Shown here: positions 30,092 through 41,810 of the stretch, piece after piece
Position numbering within the stretch: the stretch's first letter is position 1
How the letters are laid out: each line of letters opens with the position of its first letter
NCBI RefSeq assembly: GCF_029784135.1
Contig: NC_073746.1
Span: 185,385,983-185,449,982, forward strand
DNA from: Toxorhynchites rutilus septentrionalis
Taxonomy: Eukaryota; Arthropoda; Insecta; Diptera; Culicidae
Length of the DNA: 64,000 nt
Direction: 5' to 3'
Made by a program: the position numbers and the translations under genes
The notes under the pieces: generated by a model
Told to the model about the DNA's origin: nothing
What the model saw: only the letters and a program-made list of their open reading frames with translations
The model's database searches: none

Positions 30092-32227
30092 GGGCCTGGC
30101 CGGGTAAGGAAGTAAAAAGTGCCCCCAAACCAAATCACTAGCCGTATGGCAAATATTGTAAAGGATATTAAATAAGAAATTTTGGCGGTTTATTTGAACC
30201 CCTATCTGGTTTGACGTAGGATCTATAGTGAAAAACGTACTTTTCGTTAATTTCACGCCATCCTCAAAAGATCCGAGATAAAAATTTGAAAAAAATACTG
30301 AATGTGCATCTTACTACGATGTATCAAAAAAAATTATCAAAAAAAAATTTCATCAAAAATTTTAGTACTAAAAAAAATAATGAAATCTTGAAAATTTTTT
30401 TTTTGGGATTTAGAGATTCAGTACTACTCTAATTCATATTTTAATGTGTTTCTACGGCTTTTCTAGATATGTGTGATTTTTTTCAGATTTTTTTCAGTGT
30501 TGCGCGGTATCAAAAAATTTTTTTTTTATGTTTCCAAAGAGTGGTTAGGTAAGGGAGTAAAAAGTGCCCCCAAACCAAATCACTAGCTGTATGGCAAATA
30601 TTGTAAAGGATGTTAAATAAGAAATTTTGGTGGTTTATTTGAACCCCTATGTGGTTTGACGTAGGATCTATAGTGAAAAACGTACTTTTTCGTTTATTTC
30701 ACGCCATCCTCAATAGATCTGAGATAAAAATTTGAAAAAAATACTGAATGTGCATCTTACCACGGTGTATCAAGAAAAATTATCAAAAAAATAATTCATC
30801 AAAAATTTTAGTATTAAAAAAAAATTATGAAAATTTGAAAATTTTTTTTTGGGATTTAGAGATTCAATACTACTCTAATTCATATTTAAATGTGCTCTTA
30901 CGGCTTTTCTAGATTGATAAATATCGTCAAGCTGTTTTTTTTTAAATATCTAATACTAAAAATAAAATGAAAAAAAATACACAGTACAAAAAAATGTTAT
31001 AGATTTTCTGGCATTTCGAAATTTTGAAAAAAAAAATATAACTTTGAGACCCACTCCTGCTCAAATTTTTATTTAAATGCGTTCGTATGTGTCTTTTTTC
31101 TACATGTGGCGTAATTTTTCCTGAATTTTTAAGAGCATTGTGTGACACAAAATAATTTTCTTCATCGTCTGCATTATTATTTTTATTTTTTTGAAATCGA
31201 TTATTTTATTGTATTCGTGGTTTTCAATTGAAAGATTAAAATAAAAAAACAAATCGAATTTGTGGTCTCAAAGTTATATTTTTTTTCAAAATTTCGAAAT
31301 GCCAGAAAATCTATAACATTTTTTTGTACTGTGTATTTTTCTTTTTTATTATTTTATTTTTATTATTAGATATTTAAAAAAAAACAGCTTGACGATATTT
31401 ATCAATCTAGAAAAGCCGTAAGAGCACATTTAAATATGAATTAGAGTAGTATTGAATCTCTAAATCCCAAAAAAAAATTTTCAAATTTTCATAATTTTTT
31501 TTTAATACTAAAATTTTTGATGAATTATTTTTTTGATAATTTTTCTTGATACACCGTGGTAAGATGCACATTCAGTATTTTTTTCAAATTTTTATCTCGG
31601 ATCTATTGAGGATGGCGTGAAATGCACGAAAAAGTACGTTTGTCACTATAGATCCTACGTCAAACCACATAGGGGTTCAAATAAACCGCCAAAATTTCTT
31701 ATTTAATATCCTTTACAATATTTGCCATACAGCTAGTGATTTGGTTTGGGGGCACTTTTTACTCCCTTACCTAACCACTCTTTGGAAACATAAAAAAAAA
31801 ATTTTTTGATACCGCGCAACACTGAAAAAAATCTGAAAAAAATCACACATATCTAGAAAAGCCGTAGAAACACATTAAAATATGAATTAGAGTAGTACTG
31901 AATCTCTAAATCCCAAAAAAAAAATTTTCAAGATTTCATTATTTTTTTTAGTACTAAAATTTTTGATGAAATTTTTTTTTGATAATTTTTTTTGATACAT
32001 CGTAGTAAGATGCACATTCAGTATTTTTTTCAAATTTTTATCTCGGATCTTTTGAGGATGGCGTGAAATTAACGAAAAGTACGTTTTTCACTATAGATCC
32101 TACGTCAAACCACATAGGGGTTCAAATAAACCACCAAAATTTCTTATTTAATATCCTTTACTATATTTGCCATACAGCTAGTGATTTGGTTTGGGGGCAC
32201 TTTTTACTCCCTTACCCGGCCAGGCCC
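30092..32227. repeat. 2.1 kb foldback palindrome inserted in the DD37E transposon
   Basis: The left arm begins GGGCCTGGCCGGGTAAGG and the right arm ends with its inverse, CCTTACCCGGCCAGGCCC. Arms of about 950 bases (30092-31050 and 31270-32227) are roughly 97 percent identical where compared. They surround a loop of about 220 bases. Each arm consists of two tandem units of about 445 bases, each beginning GTAAGGGAGTAAAAAGTGCC and containing TTTGACGTAGGATCTATAG. The empty site in the related transposon (56718) reads CCAAATTTACG, so the insertion between AAA and TTT made no visible target duplication. No protein is encoded. Confidence 0.88.
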
Positions 32228-32370
32228 TTTACGAAAAATTTACAGTGAAGCATGGCCAACGTGATCTATACACTCTTATCTGATTATAAGCGAAAGCTGA
32301 AGATATAATTCCTAAAAATTAAATTTCTACAGCGTTTTTTCGGTGATGCAATTTGATGTGACACACCCTT

Positions 32371-33037
32371 CATAACCGGAGGGGCTTGTCCTTGAACTTT
32401 GGGAGTGGTCACATTTTTGCGCCGGGGATTCCCTTGGAAAATGAACGGTGTGCCCCCGTTAACTGTGTCCGCTTCCATTTCGTCAACGGGCAACGTGGCG
32501 AAGACATTTTGTGTGTTGATTGGTTGTTGTTGTTGGGCCAGTGGAGAAGCGCCCTTTAAAATATCCGCAAAAGTGCGTTTCGAGCGTTCCTTCAAAGAGC
32601 GCTTCTGTTTCTCCCAGCGACTCTTGTAAGTTTCACAAACTGAGAGCTCGTGTGGGGATCCCCCGCAATATGGACATTTATGCTCAGTCGCACTCCAGGA
32701 TTTCCGCTCATGTTGCTCTCCGCAAGTGGCACAGCGCTCCTTGTTGGCACAATAATCTGAAGTGTGACCAACTGACTTGCATTTTTGGCAAGTCATAGGC
32801 TTTGGCACGAAGAGTCGCACAGGCAGTCTTAATTTGCCCACCGTAGTCAGGGAGAGCGGAACCAGCAAAAGTTACTCGAAACGAGTCTGACGGCGTGAAT
32901 TTAGTTTTTCCCTCTTCTTGGGATACCTTCCCTAGTTGGCGGCTATCCAAAATTTTAACGCCCACCAAAGGGAGTCTTTTGAATTTACCAACTCCTTCTT
33001 TTATCAATTGGCACGTCAGACCCGTTTCAGTTACCAC
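32371..33037 (-). pseudogene. LINE copy 4 ORF1, middle piece with zinc knuckles
   Basis: Continuation of ORF1 beyond the transposon. It includes the zinc knuckles CQKCKSVGHTSDYC, CATCGEQHERKSW (last Cys changed to Trp, so this knuckle is broken) and CPYCGGSPHELSVC, and the preceding conserved region. A frameshift lies near 32840-32870. The sequence stops at 33037, where it runs into the TIR element; the ORF1 N-terminus and LINE leader are missing. Confidence 0.82.
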
Positions 33038-33039
33038 CT

Positions 33040-33878
33040 ACCAGTTACCAGAATCTATAATTTATAATAATAAACATTTGCAAAAAAGTGACAATCAAAA
33101 CCAATGATAAAATGTTTGCGTTAGCAAATTCCGTAAAAAACAAGCATCGTTCACTATTCAATTTTTGTAGTTGTTTCAACTATTTTGTTTGTTGTTTTCA
33201 TGAAAATGATATTTCATACAGAAATCTTTATTAAAATTAGTATTGAAGTAGTGTTCGGAATATGAATCAAGTTTCTACGCATAATTCGAATTGCGAACAC
33301 TTCACTTTTAAATGTTACTTTACTGAATTTTAATGTTATAAATAATTGCATATTCGAAATCCTGGCTCCCTTTGAGTTATAGACTTAATTTTAACATGAT
33401 TTACGGGTATCGATACCGACATAGCGCCCTTGGCCCCGAAACCATGTAAACTATATGAAACAAATACAATGAATAATTACAAAAGCAAAATCCAATTTTT
33501 GCGAGCATAACCGTTTTTCAAAAAAGACTAGCTAATTGACTTTAATTTGATATATCAATCATAGAAATCGGTTCAGTAGATTAAAAGTTATGATTTAAAA
33601 AAATGCACTTTTGCTGTTCGGAATTTGAGACAAAATTGTTCGGAATATGAGTCAGTGACAAAAATGGTGTTCGGAACTTGAGACAAAACTGATTAAACAA
33701 ATTTTTAGTTTTTCACCATGAATATGTATTTGTAAATCAATTTTATTGTAGTCAATAAAACGAACGCTCTGTTGTATCCAAAAATCAAATTCATTTCGCA
33801 AAAGAGTACCATTTTGAGTAATGACACTCTGTTTAATGACCATCAAAGCTTAAGTGTTCGGAACATGAGACAAAACGG
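33040..33878. mobile_element. Second copy of the CCGTTTTGTCTC TIR element, truncated
   Basis: Inverted relative to 23540-26172. It ends ATGAGACAAAACGG at 33878, followed by TA. It keeps the GTGTTCGGAA repeats (33252, 33671, 33854) and the AGCGCCCTTGG block near 33426. The left end is missing and joins LINE ORF1 at about 33037, consistent with deletion or recombination between copies. Confidence 0.65.
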
Positions 33879-34744
33879 TATCAAAACCGTGGAATGAGCC
33901 ATGGTGATAATGCAAGAAAAGTTGTTTATCATCAGCACAGATGAGGAGCTCAAGCAGGGGTACAACCAAGCGTGTCATAAGTTCTGGTTACAACGCAATA
34001 CACAGTGTCGAAACACAGTGTCCTGTTGAAAAATATCTTCTCGTTTCGCCATCATCATACTTTGTCGTGTGGTTAAAAACAACCCGAAACCGAAGGAACC
34101 ATTTTGAAATCAACGAACGCGGAGATTTAAGGCTTTCCAATATTGAACCGTATTTTGATACTTTGATAGTTGCGGATAGATTGGTTTGCGATATGAATGT
34201 TTTCATAGTTTGTGAGTAATTTGTATTAATAATTATTAATTACACTTGATATTTACTAAATTTTATGCTATTTATTTTGTTGAATATGATGAGAATTTTG
34301 ACGTAGAACTACGTCTTTCAGGAAGGGTGCCAAATCAGAAAACAGTTCACGTTTTTATGAAATAAAGTTAACGTTAACAACTATTTTCACTGTGAACGAA
34401 TTCTCATGATTTGCATACCAATCGAAACCGAAATTCTCTAAGATTTGTTTGATATGCTATACATTACAATTCGCTAATCTATAAACGGTTTAAATTCATG
34501 GAAACTGGACGGAATTCCTTTTTTCCCATACATTTGTTTTGCCGATTTGTGTGCTAACCCTATCCGTATTTCGAATGCTTATAACTCGAACATTTCTCAA
34601 TAGATCGGAAAGATGTTTGCATCAATTGATAGGAAATATTTCTACGCGTCTATCACAATTAATAAAACATTATTTTTCATGAGATGAACAAATGAATAAC
34701 TGTAAAATGTCAAGCGTTATTTAAACGCCCGCACTGCCAAGTTT
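33879..34744. repeat. Non-coding repeat with GACGTAG palindrome
   Basis: No supported gene. Contains GACGTAGAACTACGTC at 34303 and, right of it, an inverted diverged copy of the block at 15240-15460 (ATCAATTGATAGGAAATATTTCTACGCG). The plus-strand frame at 33941-34219 has no recognisable homology. Confidence 0.5.
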
Positions 34745-34746
34745 TG

Positions 34747-35040
34747 ATTGGCTCGATTTACGGTTTCCCCAACACAGACTTCAAATGCGATGTACTTGTA
34801 GAAATCCACTCTGCAAATATACATGCAAGTCGGGGGTATTTTGGTTCCCACCGAGCTGTGTTTCCCTAACACGGATTTCACAATCAATGTGCCTGGGAGA
34901 ATCTGCTCTGTCAAAACATGCAAGTTGGGGGTATTTTTTCCCACTGAGCTGTGTTTCCCTGACACGGACTTCAAAATTAGTGTGCCTGAGGGAATCCGCT
35001 TTGCAAATACTTCAAGTCGGGGGTATTTTTTGGTGTTGAG
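34747..35040. repeat. Minisatellite, ~105-bp unit, about three copies
   Basis: Tandem unit containing TGCAAGTCGGGGGTATTTT and GAGCTGTGTTTCCCT(A/G)ACACGGA, seen at about 34823, 34921 and 35013, with a partial copy before the first. Units differ by small indels and substitutions. Long frames on both strands are by-products of the repeat. Confidence 0.75.
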
Positions 35041-35257
35041 TACTTTTGTACTCGCTTGTCGTTGTGCAGACCGGAATATATTTCCCTAAAACGTACTTTT
35101 AAACTGGGAAAATCGTCATTTCATGTACTAGAGGTGAATGAACTTTCGCGGTTCGAGAACTGCATAAACATCTTCTACTCTTGAATGGCGTTAACATTCC
35201 TTGTGGAACTTTTGCCGTCTCAAGGTATGCATTAACTAGTGTCATTTATTAATACTT

Positions 35258-35440
35258 AGTTGAGATTTCTGAAGCCAAATAACACGCCTTGAATGTATTC
35301 CGAGCTCTAGAATACGCGTGACTACAGTGCAATTCGAAGGAAATTTCATTGACGAAAAAATACCCCGGCCAGAACGGGAATCGATCCCGAGCACCCGTCA
35401 TGATGATGTGAGACGCCAACCACTCGACCACGGGTACACC
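35258..35440 (-). mobile_element. tRNA-derived SINE (Ser/Leu-like head)
   Basis: Minus strand from about 35438: GTACCCGTGGTCGAGTGG is a tRNA-like 5' end with A box, and CTCGGGATCGATTCCCG is the B box and T arm. The body ends with a segment (GTTGAGATTTCTGAAGCCAAATAACACGCC on the plus strand, in two parts) that is shared with the SINE at 51722-52386. It is not a functional tRNA, since the acceptor stem and anticodon loop do not form properly. Confidence 0.65.
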
Positions 35441-36300
35441 TATGTAAACATGAGATGTGCAATAATTTCAGAGGGAAAAGTAAAATGCAATGATCGTTTG
35501 ATAATTCTTCCGTTCACATATTTTGGTAATCCTAGGCATCATATCAAACGTAAAACGACGCTCATCAGATTTATTTGTAACGAAGAACATAATCTATTAC
35601 AAAAATTTCGATGCATTCTAAAATAATATTCGAAGTGGTAAACACGTGGATTGCATAATATAACTGCGTTTTTTTCCTGTATTACTTTACTAGTACTTTC
35701 CACATTTTTGGCTGGTTTGTTACATTACTTCCATTTGTTGGAAGAATGTCGGGAGTGAGAATTGAACTCGTGACCACTGTTGCCACATTTTAATCTGTAC
35801 CAGAGGGGTTAAAAAATTTTCTCATGTGTACTTTTTTTCAAAAATCTGTACTATCGAAAATATTCGTTGTAGAGAAAAAAAACTACTATTAGCATGAAAA
35901 AATACTCACTTATTTACTACAAATGCTACATTTACAATTGCAAGTCATTCGTGTGTTTCATGATGCTTATACATAGTTTTTCTGAATCAAGATTACATAC
36001 TATCATTTGGATAGTTTATTCTGCTGATTTTCCAACCTAAAAATTCTTGCCGCTTTTCAAATTTTATAGCATTGGACATTGAAACAACGTAAGATTCCTC
36101 GCTGATATTAGTGAGAATGATCTAATAAAAATCATTCAGCTCTTCATGTAGCATCGTGAATTCAGGTTTTTTAGCCTGGAACAAACGAATCAATCTGTTC
36201 ATCTGGGGCAAAATATAAGTAAATTGACGGCGGATTCTCTAGTATTATATGTTCTGATCACGCATAAAAAACTTTGGATGAATTTTTCTGTTAGAAGATA
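35441..36300. other. AT-rich sequence with SINE fragment
   Basis: At 35700-35782 lies a truncated relative of the 23295 SINE (GAATGTCGGGAGTGAGAATTG and oligo(A) side). It is cut at ACTGTTGCCACATTTTAATC; related TCTGTAC-rich sequence appears near 63300. No gene is visible. Confidence 0.45.
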
Positions 36301-37214
36301 AACCCATTAACGCCCAAGTTGTAAAAAATATTTGTTAGCGAAAGCCATTGGTGTAATTTTGGTTATTGGCGTTACAGAAACACCAATCTTCTATAATTAT
36401 TTTTTTTCCGTTCTTCAGTTTTCCGAAAAATGACGCCAAATCGAAAAATCGACAAACAAAAACATTGGCCAAAACCTACATTTTTCATCCTGTAGGAGGT
36501 TCAATCCAATGTTTTTTCCTACATCACAATGTGTTTTCTTTTATCAAAGTAATACGTTGGAAAAGTTTATTAGGTTTTCTTTTTTTTTGCGGTCATGGTA
36601 GGTTATGTACTTTCCGCAAATAGTTGCTTTAAACCGAATATTTTTCCAAAAAAAGTTACACAAAATTGAATAGAATTGATAGTAAGTGGTAGCTAAGAAA
36701 CTAAGCCATCATTTGAAGCCAAAACCTTATCATATGGTTGCTTTCAAAGCCATGAAAAATTATCAAATTGCTGTTCGATTTTACGAACACTTGGCATAAA
36801 ATGTGCTAACGCTGATCCAAGGTAAATTAATCAAACTCGATACATTATGAAAAAATCATAAATATAAAAAAACAGGTACGAACACATTTCATAGTAGTAC
36901 TGTGTCTCAAAACTTAATTTAATAATTCCAATGTTTCAAATGATTAAAAAATTGCACCGCAAAACGCTAAAGTTCTGAAAAAAAAATCACATCAAAAACA
37001 GGTACATATAAATGAGAATTATGTTTTAAAAGATCTTAAAATTAAACAAAACTCGGAATTTCGAGATACCAAAAAACATACTTTAATTTTGGAAATTTTA
37101 TTTTTTATGATTTTTTTACAGTTTGTCGTGGTACACCGTAATAGACGTACTTTGAGTATTTTCTCGAATTTTCATTTGCAAGCCTATCGAATATGGTGTG
37201 AACAAAAGAAAAAC
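36301..37214. other. AT-rich non-coding sequence
   Basis: No supported coding region, RNA gene or clear transposon. Many A and T runs, no terminal repeats recognised. Confidence 0.4.
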
Positions 37215-37825
37215 GTTTCGCGTCGAGTTGCATCGGATGTGTTGTCAATAACGTGTTTTCGACCGAGGATGATTTTAAAATTCAAGTATGATATGATAGC
37301 AGAATTTTGCGTCGGAATGCACCGGGTGTGTTTTCGACCACGAATTAAAAAATTAAAAAATTCAAAAATTCAAAAATTTTAAAATTTAAAAATTTATAAA
37401 TTTAAAAATTCAAAAAATTTAGAAATTCAAAAATCTATAAATTCAAAGATTCAAAAAGGCAAAAATTTAAAAATTCAAAAATATAAAAATTCAAGGATGA
37501 TACTATAGTAAAAGTTTTGCGTCGGAATGCACCAGTTGTGTTGCCGATTGTGTGTTTTCGACCGAGGACGATGGGATAGCACAAGTTTTGAGTCGAGATG
37601 CACCGGGTGTGTTACCGATTATATGCTTTCGACTGAGGATGATTGGATAGCAAAAGTTTTGCGTCGAAATGCACCGGGTGTGTTGTCAATCACGTGTTCT
37701 CGACCGAGGCAGATGTTTTACGTCGAAATGTACCGGGCGTGTTGTCGATCATGTGTTTTCGACCGAGGATGATGGGATAGCACAAGTTTTGCGTCGAGAT
37801 GCACCGGGTTCGTTTTCGACGGATT
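37215..37825. repeat. Minisatellite, ~75-bp unit, interrupted by AAAATTC simple repeat
   Basis: Unit with GTTTTGCGTCG(G/A)AATGCACCGGGTGTGTT and TGTTTTCGACCGAGGATGA, present about seven times (37222, 37303, 37518, 37585, 37655, 37712, 37790). Between the second and third units lies a roughly 170-base stretch of AAAAATTC-like words (37330-37495). Frames through the array are repetitive by-products. Confidence 0.8.
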
Positions 37826-38822
37826 AAAAAAATCTAAAATTTTAGAAAAGGGCGTGATAAAATAACCTTTTTGGTGTTGTTTGGCTTTGCCCCAAATTCC
37901 AAATTCTAGATCTGAGATCGATGAAACTTTGTAAGCTATACATTGTCGTTGGTTTCGACAATTCTTTGAACAAGACTACAAAGATATTTACGGAATGTCA
38001 GATTTTGTGATGAAGAAGAGAAGGACATTGACTTTCCATCATTGAATCCGACAAAAATTGGCTGTAAATCGATTCGAGAAGCTTTTGACTATTGACCATT
38101 TTTATATTTGAAGGATTTTGGTTTTATCAGTGGAGCTCCGATAGACTTATCACTGAAGCAATATTGCTAGCAAAAAAAAATGCTCACTATGATCCGAAAA
38201 GTGAACGACTGGAGCATTTTTGGGAAGGATAGGTTTACGGAACTTGTTACCAAAAAGACTCATTCTATTCATTGTTAAAGATAAATAAATGTCTTAGTAA
38301 CTACATCTGAAGTACTAGTAGATAATTTGATTACTAGTCTACATCTGGTTTTTTTTGAAAAATTACTGGAGAACCAGGGAATATCAGGGATTATTTTTCG
38401 GATTTTGAGTCGACACCCTGATAAAGAAACCATCCAGAAGAGCTCGCCGGGCCGCACGTTGAGGATAGCTGGTCTTGCTAGATCTATTTACCATTTCATA
38501 GGGTCATAGAAAAAAAATACATATTGAACTGTACAGTAGTCCCTAGGTAGTTTTTTTCAACTATCGAAAACAATCAAAGGGTCTAACGAGACTTTGTAGA
38601 CGAAAAAGAGATTGAATGAAAATAAGCACTTTCGAATTGCCTGTTTTCTGTTTCAAATCATACGAAATTTAACTGATTGTATTTATATCACTTGGAGTGA
38701 AAAACACAATAATCTATGAAACTTATCTATATTTGATCATTTCTTGAATCCGGAATTAGGTCACTACTTTATTTCACCAAAAACCTGATCAACGGTCTCC
38801 ATCGAACAATTTCATTCTACAT
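37826..38822. other. Non-coding sequence downstream of CLIP protease A
   Basis: No gene recognised. AT-rich sequence, presumably the 3' flank of the protease gene that ends at 38823. Confidence 0.4.
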
Positions 38823-40058
38823 TCAGCTTTGTGCCGCTATTTCTTGTTCGATCCAATCCAAATATTTAACCACATTGGTGTATACACCTGGACGTCCCTC
38901 TGTTCCACAGTTCCGTGCACCGAAACTGACGATTCCTATTATGTAACTAACAAGTCCATATTCTCGCATTAATGCACCACCCGAATCACCTCGACAAGAA
39001 TCTTTATTCCGTTCACCACCAACGCAAATTTGTTCGTCAGACAGTTTTATGCCTAACGGAGCAAACGATTCATCGCAAACACTATTATTCTGACCAACAA
39101 CTACCACATGCCGCTGAACGCCGACTCTATTTCCTGTGGGAAATGTGTTTTTTTTATTAACAACAATTGAACTGAAGGAAATTTGCATCCATAATACCAT
39201 CGTTGGTTAGTCCCCAGCCAGTAACTGTGAAATTCTGCTCATAAATCGGTAGATCTCTAATCGTGTTACTGTGTGGTAAACAGATGGGGATCACATAGTC
39301 GGTGAACTGGACATCCTCTTTCGTTTTTAATAACGCAATATCATGTCTCATTTCAGGTGCATCTGCTTCATACGAGGGATGAGTAACGTTCTGCTCGATC
39401 TCATATTCTTGTCGACATATATCTACGTCATTTACCATTGTACAGTTGTTTTTCTTCAAGACATTCCATTCGCCGAACCTCAAGCGATGTCTGCAACAAA
39501 ATTTTAGTGATTCACAAATTATTAATTTGGTAATTTGTACATACATTTTCCAGCTGCTAGGGACGTTATGAAGGCAATGAGCCGCTGTTATTACCCATCG
39601 AGCGTTCAGTAATGTGCATCCACATTGTACGGAGGATTTACTTTTGCTTATCATGTACACTATCACTCCAGCCCAGGGAATTTCCCCGAGGTCAGTTTCA
39701 TCGCCTCCAAAGATACGGTTCCCTATTTTCGCTACACCGCATCCTTCAACATTTTGAACCGCAGGACAGCATACCTGAAATAAATTTGATTAGTATCGAA
39801 CTTATAATGATGAATCATTTCCGATCTTACCAATGGCTTTGGCCGTTTATCATCGGCAACCTCTCCACATGTGTTATGGTTCAAAAAATGCAGTTCTTCA
39901 GCAGTGGGGTTCGGACTGCGTAAAATACTAAGAACAAAGTCACATTTTCTAACCGGAACACACTTTCCAATCCGATTCTCCGATGTTATGCATGTTTCGT
40001 TCAGCTCACTCCTAACCACAGCTGAGAAAAGCAAAAGTAGTAGAATCAACATATTCAT
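38823..40058 (-). CDS. CLIP-domain serine protease A (353 aa, four exons)
   Basis: Exons (minus): 40058-39831, 39774-39545, 39490-39198, 39133-38823; GT-AG introns of phase 0, 2 and 1. The start at 40058 gives a signal peptide (MNMLILLLLLFSAVVRS); an upstream in-frame extension lacks one. Six-Cys CLIP domain, residues about 22-78 (CITSENRIGKC, CDFVLSIL, NTCG, CCP). Activation site NR|IFGG. Chymotrypsin-like domain: TAAHC (His), HDIALLK (Asp) and GDSGGA (Ser); Asp six residues before Ser (KDSCRGDSGG) indicates trypsin-like cleavage. It is a secreted zymogen of the easter/CLIPB type, which act in insect Toll and prophenoloxidase cascades; the exact target is unknown. GDSGGA replaces the usual GDSGGP, a mild variation. 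Confidence 0.92.
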
Positions 40059-40620
40059 TTCCTTATGTTTGTGTGCGCTCTGTAGAAGATCGCCTCGTGA
40101 ACTGTTCCGAAAGTCACAAGAGCGGTCATGAAATAAAGGCAAAACCAAAACAAGCGGTATAGGGTAATCTGCCTTCTGTTGGTTTCGTGTTCGATAGACG
40201 CGTCATAATTATTATTTGCACATATTATGAATAACGTGGTTCAAACGCTTCCATTTTTTTATTTGGTTTTGAAGTGCTCATCTTTGAGCTTTTATGAGCT
40301 TTGAAATTCAACTTTTTCGGATCATTTAGCTTGAAAAATATTGATATATCACATGACAATCGTTTTCCTCGTCTTTCTGCAGCGTTAGAATTCAACAGTG
40401 GTTAAAAGATTTTTTTTCTAAATTAATTCTCTAAACTGTTGTTCTCTACTACAGAGCACGGCCAACACAAGTAGAAACAAGAGTTCTTCACGCTTCAGAC
40501 GCAGTTCATTTTCAAATACAATAGTGTAGTTTGATTAACCCCAAATACTCTTTTTTTCTGCACATAACTCAACATGTTCAACACTATTAAAAGACGTCTA
40601 CACGAAATGACATAATTGCT
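40059..40620. other. Upstream region of CLIP protease A
   Basis: No gene. No convincing TATA box; CCTATACC on the minus strand near 40160 is weak. Likely contains the promoter of protease A, and the rest is unannotated. Confidence 0.35.
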
Positions 40621-40829
40621 TCTAGTGATACCCTAGTTTTTCGTAATGTTCGCATCGGGTCCAGTTAACAGTGGGTTTGGAAGCAGAACAGTAAGTTTTT
40701 GGATTTTTCGGAAGTCCACTTGCAACCGGGTGCATCGATAGACATTGATTGGCCAGTGTTACAACTTCGAGGGTCGTTTGAAAGGTCCATGCAAAAATAA
40801 AAACTACGCCGCAATTGTTTGGCATAAAC

Positions 40830-41060
40830 CATTTTTATTTTTCAACATAGTCTCCTTTTAGGCGTATACACTTCGTCCAACGCTACTCTAGTTTGTTGAT
40901 CCCTTCCAAAAAATAGGATGTGTCCAAGTCGGAAAAAGGTCATTCGTTCCTGCAATCACCTCCTCGTTTTAATAAAATCTTTTTCCATTTCCATTGAGGA
41001 ACAAATAGCAATCCAAGGGAGCCATGCCTGGAGAATAGAGGGGATGTGAGGGACTGTTTC
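40830..41060 (-). pseudogene. mariner-like transposase C-terminal fragment
   Basis: Minus-strand codons read SPGMAPLDCYLFLNGNGK, then EEVIAGTNDLFPT and RWTKCIRLKGDYVEK-stop in alternating frames. This is the typical C-terminus of a mariner transposase with the third catalytic Asp in APLD. It is frameshifted and isolated. Confidence 0.6.
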
Positions 41061-41309
41061 ACAGCCAAACTCAAAGACACATAGACAAATACAGACCGAT
41101 CTGGTTGAAACATTGTGTGTGTTCTCTCAAGGGATGCTACTAACTAAACATAACCTCGATATGCGTCAGTAGTACCATCTCTCTAACTTTGCACGGACTT
41201 TTCAAGCGGCCCTCGTGTGCTATTTTTTGAAGGAAGCTGGAAGTTGGAAAACAGCGAGAACACATTCAGGTACCCGATACAGCTTCCGATGACGTTAGAG
41301 TTTCTGATA

Positions 41310-41810
41310 TCGCCTTTCTTCAGATTGGAAGTAACACTGTTTGTAAGAGTTATTTCAGCATCTATACTTGATGACGTGACGATAGCTTAACAGATTTAAC
41401 ATCTGGCTTTGAGTTTCAAACATGAATGGTAGATAATTTATATAAATATACACATTCTGGATTTGCGTCTTCGGTTACCCAACTGAGAAGGTTGTCACGG
41501 GCAAGGACGACCATCAACCTTTCAACTGATGAAAACATTGACAACATAAAATGAATGGTACTCGGAAGACGTCATTTAAAATTGAGAAAGCTAGCCCGTG
41601 AATTAAATATCTCTCACGAAACCGTACGTAATATTTTGGTTGATGTTGTAGACATGTAACGACTAGTGCCAAAAGAGTTCAATTCTCTTTAAAAAAAACA
41701 TCGCAATCAAATGGCTGAAGACCAGCTTGAATGAAATTCTGATCCCGCGTTTACCCAAAGCATAATTACTGGTGATGTGACATGGTTGTGACTTTCTCAT
41801 ATTTCCGAAA
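41310..41810 (+). pseudogene. mariner-like transposase N-terminal fragment
   Basis: Plus-strand codons read NIDNIKM, RHLKIEKLARELNISHETVR and NILVDVVDM, then LVPKEFNSL and ITGDVTWL. This matches the helix-turn-helix region and the first catalytic motif of a mariner (usually TGDETW), with Glu changed to Val. Stops and frameshifts are frequent. It faces away from the fragment at 40830-41060. Confidence 0.6.

Larger units (their letters stand above)
28936..32370 (-). mobile_element. DD37E Tc1/mariner-type transposon 1, with nested foldback
   Basis: Terminal inverted repeats start AAGGGTGTGTCACATCAAAT on the left and end with the inverted ATTTGATGTGACACACCCTT on the right, flanked by TA on the left and CA (a changed TA) on the right. 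The target is LINE ORF1; the intact site is seen in copy 2 at 6249 (GGGGGTATAACCGG). The element contains the transposase at 29135-30082 and a 2,136-base foldback repeat. Without the foldback it would be about 1.3 kb, similar to the copy at 55606-56861. Confidence 0.9.

Noticed and set aside
29135..30256. Longer transposase start upstream of 30082
   Set aside because: The extra N-terminal codons lie in the inserted foldback repeat, and the sister copy at 55606 does not contain them.
30092..32227. Helitron, because insertion occurred between A and T without target duplication
   Set aside because: Long inverted arms and the absence of TC...CTRR ends and of any Rep/helicase coding argue against it.
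35362..35438. Candidate tRNA gene on the minus strand
   Set aside because: A and B boxes are present, but the cloverleaf acceptor stem and anticodon arm are not well formed, and the sequence is joined to a SINE tail shared with 51722.
37215..37825. CRISPR-like array of repeated units
   Set aside because: The repeat and spacer pattern is irregular, units are about 75 bases with diverged copies, the genome is animal, and there are no cas genes.
40059..40148. Upstream start for CLIP protease A at 40148
   Set aside because: It would add 30 residues before a good signal peptide; the ATG at 40058 gives a conventional secreted protein matching B and C.
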